From NCBI GenBank assembly GCA_019638775.1, contig JAHBTD010000001.1:620001-684000 (forward strand): a DNA stretch of 64,000 nucleotides. The letters are read 5' to 3'. Shown piece after piece: positions 37,241-44,883 of the stretch. Origin of the DNA: Fimbriimonadaceae bacterium. Its GTDB lineage: Bacteria > Armatimonadota > Fimbriimonadia > Fimbriimonadales > Fimbriimonadaceae. Position numbers and translations under genes: made by a program. The notes beneath the pieces are model-generated. The model was not told the DNA's origin, did not search any database, and was given only the letters and a program-made list of their open reading frames with translations. Within the stretch, counting starts at the first letter, position 1, and the number at the start of each line of letters is the position of its first letter.

Positions 37241-38602
37241 TTATTTCTTCTTCGACTTGGGCTTGTGCCGAACCGGAACGCCGGTCTTGACCGACTGACC
37301 GTTCTTGGGCGTTCCATTAGGGGTTGGGTCTGTTGGAAAGACACCGCCACCAGGAGCGTTGACCTTCACAAGCGGCTCGACCGGCTGACGGTACACCCAA
37401 ACCATCTGGGCCGTTGCAAAAATGTTCGTGAATACCCAGTACAGCACAAAAGCCGACGGAAGGGGATAAAAGAACATCATGATCGAGAACAAAACAGCCA
37501 CACCGACGCCGATCATCTTCTGCTGCTTGGCGTTGGACGGGTCCGACACCGGAGTCATCAACGTCGTGGTGACCATCGAAATCATGTAGATGACGATCAG
37601 AAGGTAGTCCGTCTCACCAAGGTTCGGAGCGATCCACGTGCTGCCCGCATTGCCCGGATTGATCCAAAGGAACGTACCCTTCTGGAACTCAAAGCGGTAG
37701 TGAACCATGCACTGATAGACCATCAAGAAGAAAGGCATCTGGATGAGCATCGGCAGACAGCCCGCCATCGGATTCAGGCCGTACTCTTTGTACATCGCCA
37801 TGCTCCGCTGGTTGAACTCCTGCATATCCTTGATCTGCCCAGTCTTCTTGTCCGTATACTGCGCCTTCAGCTCCTTCATCAAAGGCTGAAGCTGCGCCAT
37901 TTGCCGGCCCCAGCGATACTGCTTCTGAGTCAACGGAAACACGAGCGCACGAACAACAAACGCAAGCAAAAGCGCCGCGAACGCATAGCTAAAACCTGCC
38001 ACCGCGCCCGTAAGATTCACAAGATAGTCGATGAGCTGATAACCGGGGACCAGACCCCAAACGAGGTCTTTCTGAGACCTCTTGGTCAGTTCATTGACAA
38101 GTTCGTTGTAAAACGATTCGCCCGTGACGGTCTTTGCCGGAAAGCTTCCGGTGAGCGTCGCAGGAATCTCAAACTGCTGGTCCTTCCAGATCGGCTTGCC
38201 CAAATACTGCTTGTGCGTTCCGCGCAAGGTGATATAAGCCGTGTTCAGACGGTTGAAATCGTTGCGCTGAATACCCGCTTTATAAGCCGCATCCGCCGCA
38301 AGCAACTGCCCCTCAACCCGCTTTCGAAGGATCGTGTCCTCAAGGATTCGCCGCGCCGCCGGGTCCTTCTCGTTGGCGGCCTTCTTCTCATCCTCAGAGA
38401 GGGCGGCATTGAGCTTGGTTAACTCCGTGTTGATTGAATGGTCATTGATCTTTGAGTTCTCAGACCGTATGGATTCGAGAATCTTGGCAGAAGTCCGCGT
38501 ATCTTGCGGCTCCCGGTTCATGAACATTTGGAAGCCCAAGAAGATCAGGCCTGCAATCAAGAGGGTTTGTATAAAATTAGAACGCGGAGCTGGTTTACTC
38601 AT
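37241..38602 (-). CDS. yidC: Membrane protein insertase YidC
   Basis: 453 residues. The first membrane segment (FIQTLLIAGLIFLGFQMF) is followed by a roughly 180-residue periplasmic region (intermediate between Gram-positive YidC and the larger E. coli P1 domain). The conserved five-helix core follows, with the hydrophilic-groove Arg in FVVRALVFPLTQKQ, a cytoplasmic hairpin (QLQPLMKELKAQY), NPMAGCLPMLIQMPFF and a Lys-rich tail. It inserts inner-membrane proteins alone or with Sec. It lies in the rpmH-rnpA-yidD-yidC-jag cluster. Confidence 0.95.
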   Translation of the reverse strand: MSKPAPRSNFIQTLLIAGLIFLGFQMFMNREPQDTRTSAKILESIRSENSKINDHSINTELTKLNAALSEDEKKAANEKDPAARRILEDTILRKRVEGQLLAADAAYKAGIQRNDFNRLNTAYITLRGTHKQYLGKPIWKDQQFEIPATLTGSFPAKTVTGESFYNELVNELTKRSQKDLVWGLVPGYQLIDYLVNLTGAVAGFSYAFAALLLAFVVRALVFPLTQKQYRWGRQMAQLQPLMKELKAQYTDKKTGQIKDMQEFNQRSMAMYKEYGLNPMAGCLPMLIQMPFFLMVYQCMVHYRFEFQKGTFLWINPGNAGSTWIAPNLGETDYLLIVIYMISMVTTTLMTPVSDPSNAKQQKMIGVGVAVLFSIMMFFYPLPSAFVLYWVFTNIFATAQMVWVYRQPVEPLVKVNAPGGGVFPTDPTPNGTPKNGQSVKTGVPVRHKPKSKKK

Positions 38603-38723
38603 CGTATCGCCTTGCTAGCTTTGCCGTCCGCAGGTCAGTTCGGTTCGGACGGTTGGTCCATCGGTATTCAGTTACGTGTCCCGCCAAATCGGCGTTGCCC
38701 TTCATATGGACCCGACAACTCTC

Positions 38724-38933
38724 CTATGGTACCGGGTCGTGGCCCCCTGGGCGAAACGGATGACACCGACAAATACGCTTTAGACCCAGCCAACTCCCCT
38801 TAAACAGCCCGTATTTTTCAACCGCTTCAAGGGTGTATTGAGAGCACGAGGGGGTGTATCGGCAGGTTGGCGGGACCCACTTGGTCGTGCGCTGATAAAG
38901 CCGAATTAAGAAGACTCCGATACTTCGTCCCAT
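38724..38933 (-). CDS. yidD: Membrane protein insertion efficiency factor YidD
   Basis: 69 residues, the usual size. Family signature: [50 protein letters not shown]. YidD assists insertion of YidC clients. It overlaps the rnpA 3' end by 28 bp, as is common. Confidence 0.95.
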   Translation of the reverse strand: MGRSIGVFLIRLYQRTTKWVPPTCRYTPSCSQYTLEAVEKYGLFKGSWLGLKRICRCHPFRPGGHDPVP

Positions 38934-39244
38934 CGTCGATTCAATTGGACCAAAAGTCCTGCGATCTCCTCGCTCACCTCAGTCAGCGAGGCCTTGTCAG
39001 CAGCCGCCAGTCCGATGACAATCAAGTCGATCCCCGGCCTGAGCGCGTCTTGATTGGCCCTCAGTGCTTCCTTTACTTTACGCTTGACTGAATTCCGCCG
39101 TGGCTTGCTCCCGATCACCTTCACGGTCGCAACGCCAATACGACCCCCACCTTCTAACGCAATGAAGCGGCAAAAGCGTCCAGAAACGCGTTTGCCGCTC
39201 TCAAAAATCTGATCGAACCGGTGCTTGGTCAGTCCGCGAAGGAT
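38906..39244 (-). CDS. rnpA: Ribonuclease P protein component with a probable AUC start codon
   Basis: The RnpA signature [17 protein letters not shown] is clear, and the frame upstream also matches the family: [20 protein letters not shown], then [10 protein letters not shown]. The frame is open up to a stop before rpmH but contains no ATG, GTG or TTG before GTG 39124, which would delete the conserved first 40 residues. ATC at 39244-39242 follows GAGGGGG by 4 bases and gives a normal-length 112-residue protein. A CTG four codons later is the other option. RnpA assists the RNase P RNA in tRNA 5' maturation. Lies 14 bp after rpmH. Confidence 0.88.
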   Translation of the reverse strand: MLRGLTKHRFDQIFESGKRVSGRFCRFIALEGGGRIGVATVKVIGSKPRRNSVKRKVKEALRANQDALRPGIDLIVIGLAAADKASLTEVSEEIAGLLVQLNRRWDEVSESS

Positions 39245-39258
39245 GGTTCCCCCTCTTC

Positions 39259-39393
39259 TTAGTGGGCGATCTTGGCGCGACCCTTCAAGCGTCGTCGACG
39301 CAGAAGGTTCTGTCCGTCGTGCGTCTTCATCCGGATTCGGAAGCCGTGAGTCTTCTTTCGGTGTCGGTTGTTGGGTTGATATGTGCGCTTCAT
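39259..39393 (-). CDS. rpmH: 50S ribosomal protein L34
   Basis: 44 residues, [20 protein letters not shown] onward, an almost canonical L34. ATG 39393 is the family start; a longer frame to 39456 is not conserved. It heads the rpmH-rnpA-yidD-yidC-jag cluster, which in many bacteria adjoins dnaA and oriC, but no dnaA is present here. Confidence 0.97.
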   Translation of the reverse strand: MKRTYQPNNRHRKKTHGFRIRMKTHDGQNLLRRRRLKGRAKIAH

Positions 39394-39427
39394 GGCTGGT
39401 CCAAACCTATAGCAGTTGCGAGAGGGG

Positions 39428-39433
39428 ATTATA
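39428..39433 (-). promoter_or_regulatory. Perfect -10 box upstream of rpmH
   Basis: TATAAT on the minus strand, about 35 bp before the rpmH start. The -35 position shows no good match. A second candidate, TATAGG, lies closer to the start. Confidence 0.5.
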
Positions 39434-39480
39434 CCGCGCTTTGCAAGAACGTGCATTAGGGCCGGGACTTGATTCGTCCG

Positions 39481-39664
39481 TTGCCAACCACTTGCCGACT
39501 ACCTGCCGACCACTTGCCGACAACTTGCCAACCACCTGCCAACCAATTGCCGACTACCTGCCGACAACTTGCCAACCACCTGCCAACCAATTGCCGACAA
39601 CCTGCCGACCACTTGCCAACCACCTGCCGACAACTTGCCAACTACTTGCCAACCACTTGCCAAC
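39481..39664. repeat. 11-bp tandem array, 16.7 units, YTGCCRACNAM
   Basis: Sixteen full 11-bp units plus 8 bp in unbroken register (such as TTGCCAACCAC, CTGCCGACAAC, TTGCCGACTAC), varying only at fixed positions. It fills the gap between rpmH and the ThuA-like gene and ends 9 bp before AGGTATCCT. The 11-bp period is close to one DNA turn, so variable and fixed positions would each lie on one face. Confidence 0.93.
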
Positions 39665-39675
39665 GCCCCCCAAGG

Positions 39676-39681
39676 TATCCT
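39676..39681 (+). promoter_or_regulatory. Putative -10 box of the ThuA-like gene
   Basis: TATCCT ends 9 bp before ATG 39691, directly after the 11-bp array. There is no Shine-Dalgarno between box and start. Confidence 0.4.
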
Positions 39682-39690
39682 CCCCCACTG

Positions 39691-40353
39691 ATGAAAAAGG
39701 CGCTGATCGTTTGGGGCGGATGGGATGGACACGAGCCGGAAAAAGTGGCTCATTTTTTTGAGGGGATCCTCAAGGACGAGGGTTTCGAGGTCGAAGTTTC
39801 GACCACGCTCGACTCCTTCCTCGACGAAGAAAAGCTCAACCGTCTGAGCCTGATCGTCCCCATCGTCACCATGTCGAAGATCAGCTGGGAGCAGGTCCAG
39901 CCCGTGCTCAAGGCCGTCGGCGACCACGGCGTCGGTATGGCGGGATGCCACGGCGGCATGTGCGACGCCTTCCGTGAATCCACCGAATGGCAATTTCTCA
40001 CTGGGGGACAATGGGTCGCCCACCCCGGCAACGATGGCGTCCGCTACGAGATGAAGATCGACCGCAGCAACCCCCACGAAATCACCGACGGCCTGCCCGA
40101 TTTCGAGGTCGTCTCCGAGCAGTACTACCTCCACGTCGATCCCGGCGTGAACGTGCTGGCTTACACGGAATTCCCTCTGCCGGGAGTGGACGGCCCCCAC
40201 GTCAAAAACAAATGCAAAATGCCCCAGGTTTGGACCAAGTGGTACGGCGAAGGCAAAGTCTTCTACAACGCTCTCGGACACCATTGCGACACCCTCGAAG
40301 CGGAAGTCCCCCGCGAACTCATGCGTCGCGGCTTCCTCTGGGCCGCAAAATAG
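39691..40353 (+). CDS. ThuA-domain protein
   Basis: 220 residues from ATG 39691; a longer frame would only translate the 11-bp array. MKKALIVWGGWDGHEPEKVA, the GVGMAGCHGGMCDAF nucleophile-elbow-like segment, GGQWVAHPGN and ALGHHCDTLE match the ThuA (class I glutamine-amidotransferase-like) family, found in sugar-catabolic and unknown contexts. Cytoplasmic, no signal peptide. Five bases separate it from the HNH gene. Confidence 0.85.
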   Translation: MKKALIVWGGWDGHEPEKVAHFFEGILKDEGFEVEVSTTLDSFLDEEKLNRLSLIVPIVTMSKISWEQVQPVLKAVGDHGVGMAGCHGGMCDAFRESTEWQFLTGGQWVAHPGNDGVRYEMKIDRSNPHEITDGLPDFEVVSEQYYLHVDPGVNVLAYTEFPLPGVDGPHVKNKCKMPQVWTKWYGEGKVFYNALGHHCDTLEAEVPRELMRRGFLWAAK

Positions 40354-40358
40354 AGAAG

Positions 40359-41198
40359 ATGGCAAGCTTTTTGGACGTCCCACGATCGGGACCACTTAGT
40401 GTCGGAGGCATTTACAAAAGAGCTTCCCTGCATAAAAGATTTGGAGGAAATCCAAACACTGGCATTGTTCCGTCAAAGATTGAGCCTGCTATTTTGCTTT
40501 TTCACACACATGAGCCAGGGAATCAGTTTTACGGGGATCGCTTTGACCAAGATGGCACCTACCACTTCTCAGGGAAAGGGGCAGAAGGCGATATGCGATG
40601 GAACAGTGAGAACAGGTCCATCCGAGATCATGCAAGAGAAATGCGAGCCTTGCTCATGTTCGAGCGCTATCAGCGCAAGGGTGGCTATTGGCAGTTCTTA
40701 GGGCAAATGATCTGCGTGGGCAACACGATTGAAGAGATTCCCGACAAGAACGGTAAGCCAAGGATGGCTATCCTATTTCAGTTGCTGCCAATAGATGAAC
40801 CCCTTCAGAAGCAAGACGAACTTGCCCAGAACATGACTGTGAGAGAGCTCCGCAAGCTTGCATACGAGTCCTCCAACATAGTCATCAAGACTGGACAAAG
40901 CATGCAGACTTATTTTCAAAGAGAGAATGCCATAAGGCAATATGCACTTGAAAGAGCTGCAGGCATCTGTGAGGCCTGCAACCAACCTGCTCCATTCACA
41001 AGCGTACAGGGCTATCCCTTCCTTGAAGTACACCATCTTAGCAACCTTGCTGATGGAGGACCAGATGTTCCAGACGGAGTAGCGGCAGTTTGTCCGAACT
41101 GTCACAGGCGCTGTCATTACGGTCAAGATGCCACTGAATACAATTCAAAGTTAGTAGAAAAAATCACGGCTAAGGAGCACTCATTGTCAGATGCTTAG
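40359..41198 (+). CDS. HNH endonuclease, possible type IV (McrA-like) restriction enzyme
   Basis: 279 residues. The C-terminal HNH domain has paired zinc knuckles and the HH core: GICEACNQPAPF, FLEVHHLSNLADGG, CPNCHRRCHYG. The N-terminal half (GNQFYGDRFDQDGTYHFSGK, RSIRDHAREMRALLMFE) resembles the modified-DNA-binding part of Streptomyces McrA-type nucleases; this is a recollection-based match. Its third-codon positions are visibly more A/T-rich than neighbouring genes, suggesting transfer. No methylase or other restriction gene adjoins. Start ATG 40359 just after the ThuA stop. Confidence 0.8.
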   Translation: MASFLDVPRSGPLSVGGIYKRASLHKRFGGNPNTGIVPSKIEPAILLFHTHEPGNQFYGDRFDQDGTYHFSGKGAEGDMRWNSENRSIRDHAREMRALLMFERYQRKGGYWQFLGQMICVGNTIEEIPDKNGKPRMAILFQLLPIDEPLQKQDELAQNMTVRELRKLAYESSNIVIKTGQSMQTYFQRENAIRQYALERAAGICEACNQPAPFTSVQGYPFLEVHHLSNLADGGPDVPDGVAAVCPNCHRRCHYGQDATEYNSKLVEKITAKEHSLSDA

Positions 41199-41284
41199 AC
41201 ACCTGACTGAGTCCCTCACCCCAAAACGCTCTGCGTCGTCTTAAAGTGCAGCATGGACTGATGAGAAAACCCCTCCCTCGTCAA

Positions 41285-41706
41285 CTCCGAAGGATTGATG
41301 AGGGAGGGGCAGGGGTGGGAGAAAGCATTCCCTCCCCTCCATCTTGACGAAGTCGAAATGAAAGGATTGGTGAGGGTGGCAGGGGTGGGAGAAAAGCATA
41401 CCCCCTTCCATCTTGACGAAGTCGAAATGGAGGGGAGGGTTAGGGTGGGGAGGTCCCAGAACCCCCTCGCCCTGCGAAGCGAGAGAGAGGGGGCAGGGGG
41501 AGAGGGTCAGCGCCGACGAAGTCGGAGAAGATCGCCGATAGCCGATAGCTGATCGCCATCCCAACTTTGCGCCTTTGCGAGAAATTAATCCGTCTCCCCT
41601 CACCCTGCGAACCGGAGTCAGGGTCAATTCCGACGAAGTCGGAGAAGATAGCCGATCGCTGATAGCTGATAGCTGATCGCCGATAGCCGATCGCCAGCTG
41701 ATCGCC
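41285..41706. repeat. Composite intergenic repeat block 1
   Basis: Fills the HNH-rnhC gap. It contains two diverged copies of an inverted element (CCATCTTGACGAAGTCGAAATGG inside CTCCCCT/GGAGGGG arms), a CCTGCGAAGCGAG element, hairpins CCGACGAAGTCGG at 41513 and 41630, GAT-heptamer arrays at 41530-41557 (4 units) and 41647-41695 (7 units), and the box TTTGCGCCTTTGCGAGAAA at 41566-41584. Open frames across it are translated repeats, not genes. The region 41199-41284 shows nothing. Confidence 0.85.
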
Positions 41707-41710
41707 ATCC

Positions 41711-42337
41711 TCACCCCAAAACACTCTGCGTCGTCTTAAAGTGCAGCTTCGCCACATTCCCCAGCGCATCCCGACCGTGCTTCGCCACAAACCGCTTCCC
41801 CGCCTCAATCACACCTTGCGACGCCCCCTTGGGGATGTCCGTGCCAAAATCCTGGGCAAGCCGCCTCATCCGATGCAGAAACTCCGCCCGGGCCAAAATT
41901 GAAGCCGCCGCAACCGCAATATCCGACTCTGCCCGGACCACCGACTCCAGTTGCACCTTCAGCCCCTTCTTCGCCAAAAGCGACTTGATATAGGAAGAAT
42001 CGCCAAATCGATCAGAAATCGCCAACTCGGCGGGCTGCTTGGCAAGAACGTTTTCGATCGCCTGAGCATGCCCCCAACTCAAAAGCCGATTCAAATTCTG
42101 GATCCGCTCATACAGCTCGTTGTACTTTGCCGGACCGATTGCCACCACCGCATAAGGGCACGTGCGCTTGATCGTGTCGGCAAGTTTGAGAATCACGGGG
42201 TCCGTGATCTTCTTAGAATCTTTCACGCCATCAAGCTCGGCAAGATGCTCCGGTCCAACGTAACAGGCAGCAATCACCAGCGGCCCAAAATAGTCGCCCT
42301 TTCCGCTCTCATCAACCCCGATATGCCCGTCGTCCAT
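41711..42337 (-). CDS. rnhC: Ribonuclease HIII, catalytic domain only
   Basis: 208 residues. IGVDESGKGDYFGPLVIAAC carries the RNase HIII form of the active site (DE...GKGDYFGP), followed by GVKDSKKI, an acidic ISDRFGD, and RAESDIAVAAASILAR. It cleaves RNA in RNA/DNA hybrids. Typical RNase HIII has about 90 extra N-terminal residues (a TBP-like substrate-binding domain); here the catalytic domain starts almost at the Met. TACACT at 42348-42353 ends 10 bp before ATG. Flanked on both sides by composite repeats. Confidence 0.88.
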   Translation of the reverse strand: MDDGHIGVDESGKGDYFGPLVIAACYVGPEHLAELDGVKDSKKITDPVILKLADTIKRTCPYAVVAIGPAKYNELYERIQNLNRLLSWGHAQAIENVLAKQPAELAISDRFGDSSYIKSLLAKKGLKVQLESVVRAESDIAVAAASILARAEFLHRMRRLAQDFGTDIPKGASQGVIEAGKRFVAKHGRDALGNVAKLHFKTTQSVLG

Positions 42338-42419
42338 GCCGGTGCGAAGTGTACCGGTGCAAAGGCAGTCGTGGCATGCGAGAGGGCAACGCTGCGTCGT
42401 TGGCGTCGCAGAAATCCCC

Positions 42420-42561
42420 TAGTAAATTAGTTCTCAGACGCTCTCTCACTTGACGGGAGAGTGGCAAGGCGGAGAAAGCATTCCCTCCCCTAGTAAATTA
42501 GTTCTCAGACGCTCTCTCACTTGACGGGAGAGTGGCAGGGCGGAGAAAGCATTCCCTCCCC
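42420..42561. repeat. 71-bp tandem duplication
   Basis: Two adjacent copies (starting near 42421 and 42492) of a 71-bp unit beginning AGTAAATTAGTTCTCAGACG and ending in CATTCCCTCCCCT differ at one visible base. Each contains the stem CTCTC...GAGAG. The low divergence implies a recent duplication. Confidence 0.88.
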
Positions 42562-42914
42562 TCCATCTTGACGAAGTCGAAATGGAAGGATTGGTGAGGG
42601 TGGCAGAGGTGGAGAAATGTATTCCCTCCCCTCCATCTTGACGAAGTCGAAATGGAGGGGAGGGTTAGGGTGGGGAGGTCCCAGAACCTCCTCGCCCTGC
42701 GAAGCGAGGGAGAGGGGGCAGGGGGAGAGGGTCAGCTCCGACGAAGTCGGAGAAGATCGCCGATAGCTGATTGCTGATCGCCAGTCCACCTTTGCGCCTT
42801 TGCGAGAAACAAATCCGGTTGCCCTCTCCCTGCGAACCGGGAACCAGGGTCAGCTCCGACGAAGTCGGAGAAGATGGCCGATAGCCGATAGCTGATCGCT
42901 GATAGTTGATCGCC
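42562..42914. repeat. Composite intergenic repeat block 2
   Basis: Repeats the modules of block 1 on the other side of rnhC: two copies of the CCATCTTGACGAAGTCG element, CCTGCGAAGCGAG, hairpins CTCCGACGAAGTCGGAG at 42736 and 42854, GAT-heptamer arrays at 42755-42782 (4 units) and 42873-42914 (6 units), and the box TTTGCGCCTTTGCGAGAAA at 42791-42809. With the 71-bp duplication it fills the 588-bp gap; 42338-42419 holds only the rnhC promoter area. Confidence 0.87.
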
Positions 42915-42925
42915 GACCACTCCCC

Positions 42926-43543
42926 CTACTGCCCACCACCACCGCCGGTGGAACCCTTCTTATCATCCCCACCACCGTACATCTTATTAATCTCATCCTC
43001 CCGCTTCTTCGCCTCAGCCAGAGTCGGGCAATTCATCATCTTCCGATGCCAGTCAGCAACCTCCTCATCGACCGTGGCAAGCGTAAACTTGCTGCCATCG
43101 GCGCTCGTGTACTGCGTCGCAAACCTTTGCGGCAGCTTCCCATGATCAAGGTAGCGATCCTCCGAAGCCGCCGCAAGCCAAATCGCCTTCTTGTTCCCCT
43201 TGCTGATCGCCAACACGCAAAGCTCGTGCGCCAGCAGATAGTCGTTCTGGCGTGGAGCGTGCTGCAAAATCATCGCCGCATGATAGAAGTCGTTCCCCGT
43301 CACAAACACACCCTCTTTGTACATCTCCCTCACACGAGCAAGCCGAGCTTTGTCCCGAGTTGCCACCACATCCCAATCCAACTTGCCGTCCTTGGGTGAT
43401 CGGTCCGCCTGATCCTCTTTGTACATTGTCGCCAGCTCTTCGTTGTCCGGCGGAGCAGCCTGGGCAGGCGCATCCTGGCCAAAATAGCTCGTGGTGGCAA
43501 GGGTCAAAACAACACCGGCGATAAAGCAGGAGACCGATTTCAT
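42926..43543 (-). CDS. Secreted protein of unknown function (DUF6624-like)
   Basis: 205 residues with a signal peptide (MKSVSCFIAGVVLTLATTSY). The body has DRARL-type repeats and the phrases AAMILQHAPRQNDYLLAHEL, GNKKAIWLAAASEDRYLDH and PQRFATQY, matching a widespread family of unknown role (DUF6624, from memory). The C-terminus is Gly/Lys-rich. TAAAGT at 43552-43557 (minus) ends 8 bp before the ATG. The 265-bp gap after it (43544-43808) shows no gene. Confidence 0.75.
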   Translation of the reverse strand: MKSVSCFIAGVVLTLATTSYFGQDAPAQAAPPDNEELATMYKEDQADRSPKDGKLDWDVVATRDKARLARVREMYKEGVFVTGNDFYHAAMILQHAPRQNDYLLAHELCVLAISKGNKKAIWLAAASEDRYLDHGKLPQRFATQYTSADGSKFTLATVDEEVADWHRKMMNCPTLAEAKKREDEINKMYGGGDDKKGSTGGGGGQ

Positions 43544-43792
43544 AACGACTTACTTTACGCGATATCTCAGAGAAATGTTTCTATTTTTGGGACAGTCACA
43601 AGTAATTTTTATTGCTCCCGCCCCTCAACTGCAAGTCCAACGCTAAGCCCACCCCCCATCTTTTGTTTCAATCCTATTCACGCCCTGCTCCGAATCTAAG
43701 GCTCTGCCACCCCTCCCTCAAACAATCTTTCGATGTTTCAAGCGCCGCTTGCCAGGTCCCACAGAGCCCGAATGCCAGGTTCAAAACGGCTG

Positions 43793-43798
43793 TATAAT
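43793..43798 (+). promoter_or_regulatory. Perfect -10 box giving a near-leaderless pdxS transcript
   Basis: TATAAT ends 10 bp before the pdxS ATG, with only TCAATCAATC between. No Shine-Dalgarno and no obvious -35. Confidence 0.55.
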
Positions 43799-43808
43799 TC
43801 AATCAATC

Positions 43809-44717
43809 ATGTCGAATGCGAATGGCCAGTTGACCCCGAAAGCGAAGACCTGGAGAGAAAAGGTCGGGCTTGCCGAGATGCTAAAAGGCGGCGTTATCAT
43901 GGACGTCACCAACGCCGATCAGGCAAAGATCGCCGAAGATGCCGGGGCTGTCGCGGTCATGGCGCTCGAAAGAGTCCCTGCCGATATCCGCCGTGACGGC
44001 GGTGTGGCCCGCATGAGCGACCCCGAGATGATCCTCGAAATCAAAGGATGCGTCTCCATCCCAGTCATGGCCAAATGCCGGATCGGACACTTCGTCGAAG
44101 CCGAAATCCTCCAAGCCCTTGAGGTCGATTTCGTCGACGAATCCGAAGTCCTCACCCCCGCCGACGAGGAGCACCACGTCGACAAGCACGCATTCACCGT
44201 CCCCTTCGTTTGCGGAGCAAGAAACCTCGGAGAGGCCCTCCGCCGCTGCGGCGAAGGCGCGGCGATGATCCGCACCAAAGGCGAAGCCGGCACCGGCGAC
44301 GTCGTTGAAGCCGTTCGCCACATGCGCACGATCATGTCGGAGATTCGCAAAGTCCAAAACGCCCGCGAAGACGAGCTTTATCTGCTGGCAAAAGAGCTTC
44401 AAGCCCCGCTTGAACTTGTCCAGCACGTCCACGAAACCGGCAAACTCCCCGTCCCCAACTTCTCCGCCGGTGGCCTCGCCACCCCCGCCGACGCCGCGCT
44501 CATGATGAAGCTCGGAGCAGAAACAGTCTTTGTCGGCAGCGGCATCTTCAAGTCCGGAGACCCCGCTCGCCGAGCCCGCGCCATCGTCGAGTCAGTGCTG
44601 TTCTACAAGGACGCCAAAAAGCTCGCCGAAATTAGCCGAAACCTCGGCGAACCGATGGTCGGCATCAACATCAGCTCGCTTGACGAGAAAGAGCTGATCG
44701 CCGGTCGCGGCTGGTAA
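43809..44717 (+). CDS. pdxS: Pyridoxal 5'-phosphate synthase lyase subunit
   Basis: 302 residues, near-canonical Pdx[105 protein letters not shown] and [10 protein letters not shown]. It builds PLP from ribose-5-phosphate, glyceraldehyde-3-phosphate and ammonia from PdxT. pdxT is not adjacent. Start ATG 43809 ([10 protein letters not shown]) has the -10 box at 43793. Confidence 0.96.
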   Translation: MSNANGQLTPKAKTWREKVGLAEMLKGGVIMDVTNADQAKIAEDAGAVAVMALERVPADIRRDGGVARMSDPEMILEIKGCVSIPVMAKCRIGHFVEAEILQALEVDFVDESEVLTPADEEHHVDKHAFTVPFVCGARNLGEALRRCGEGAAMIRTKGEAGTGDVVEAVRHMRTIMSEIRKVQNAREDELYLLAKELQAPLELVQHVHETGKLPVPNFSAGGLATPADAALMMKLGAETVFVGSGIFKSGDPARRARAIVESVLFYKDAKKLAEISRNLGEPMVGINISSLDEKELIAGRGW

Positions 44718-44737
44718 GCGGCTAGAGCATTCTCAAA

Positions 44738-44772
44738 GGCAAGCAGGGCTGCGTCTTAAGTAGCCCTTTGCC
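44738..44772 (+). terminator. Imperfect hairpin downstream of pdxS
   Basis: GGCAA-gc-AGGGCT pairs with AGCCCT-TTGCC around an 11-base loop, about 20 bp after the stop. No T tract, so activity as a terminator is uncertain. Confidence 0.4.
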
Positions 44773-44877
44773 ACGAAGGCTGTCAAAGCTACCTCCTGCT
44801 TAAGCCCCACAATTGTTACAACAGTCGGGCAAAACAACCTGCTAAATATTTGCACTACACTTATGCCAAAAAGCGTT

Positions 44878-44883
44878 TATAAT
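44878..44883 (+). promoter_or_regulatory. Perfect -10 box 8 bp before the zinc-ribbon gene
   Basis: TATAAT followed by 8 bp to ATG 44892, with no Shine-Dalgarno; TTGCAC at 44850 is too far (22 bp) to be an ideal -35. Confidence 0.55.

Noticed and set aside
39394-39456. N-terminal extension of L34
   Set aside because: L34 is 44-46 residues and starts MKRTYQP; the extra codons cover the promoter region.
39481-39664. CRISPR array
   Set aside because: Units are 11 bp with no spacers and no cas genes nearby.
39469-39690. N-terminal extension of the ThuA-like protein through the 11-bp array
   Set aside because: The added residues are only translated repeats (Leu/Pro/Thr/Cys); ThuA homologues start at MKKALIVWGG.
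41241-41714. Minus-strand frames in the composite repeats around rnhC
   Set aside because: They translate the repeat modules (PLPLPPLSRFAGRG-type phrases) and recur wherever the modules recur.
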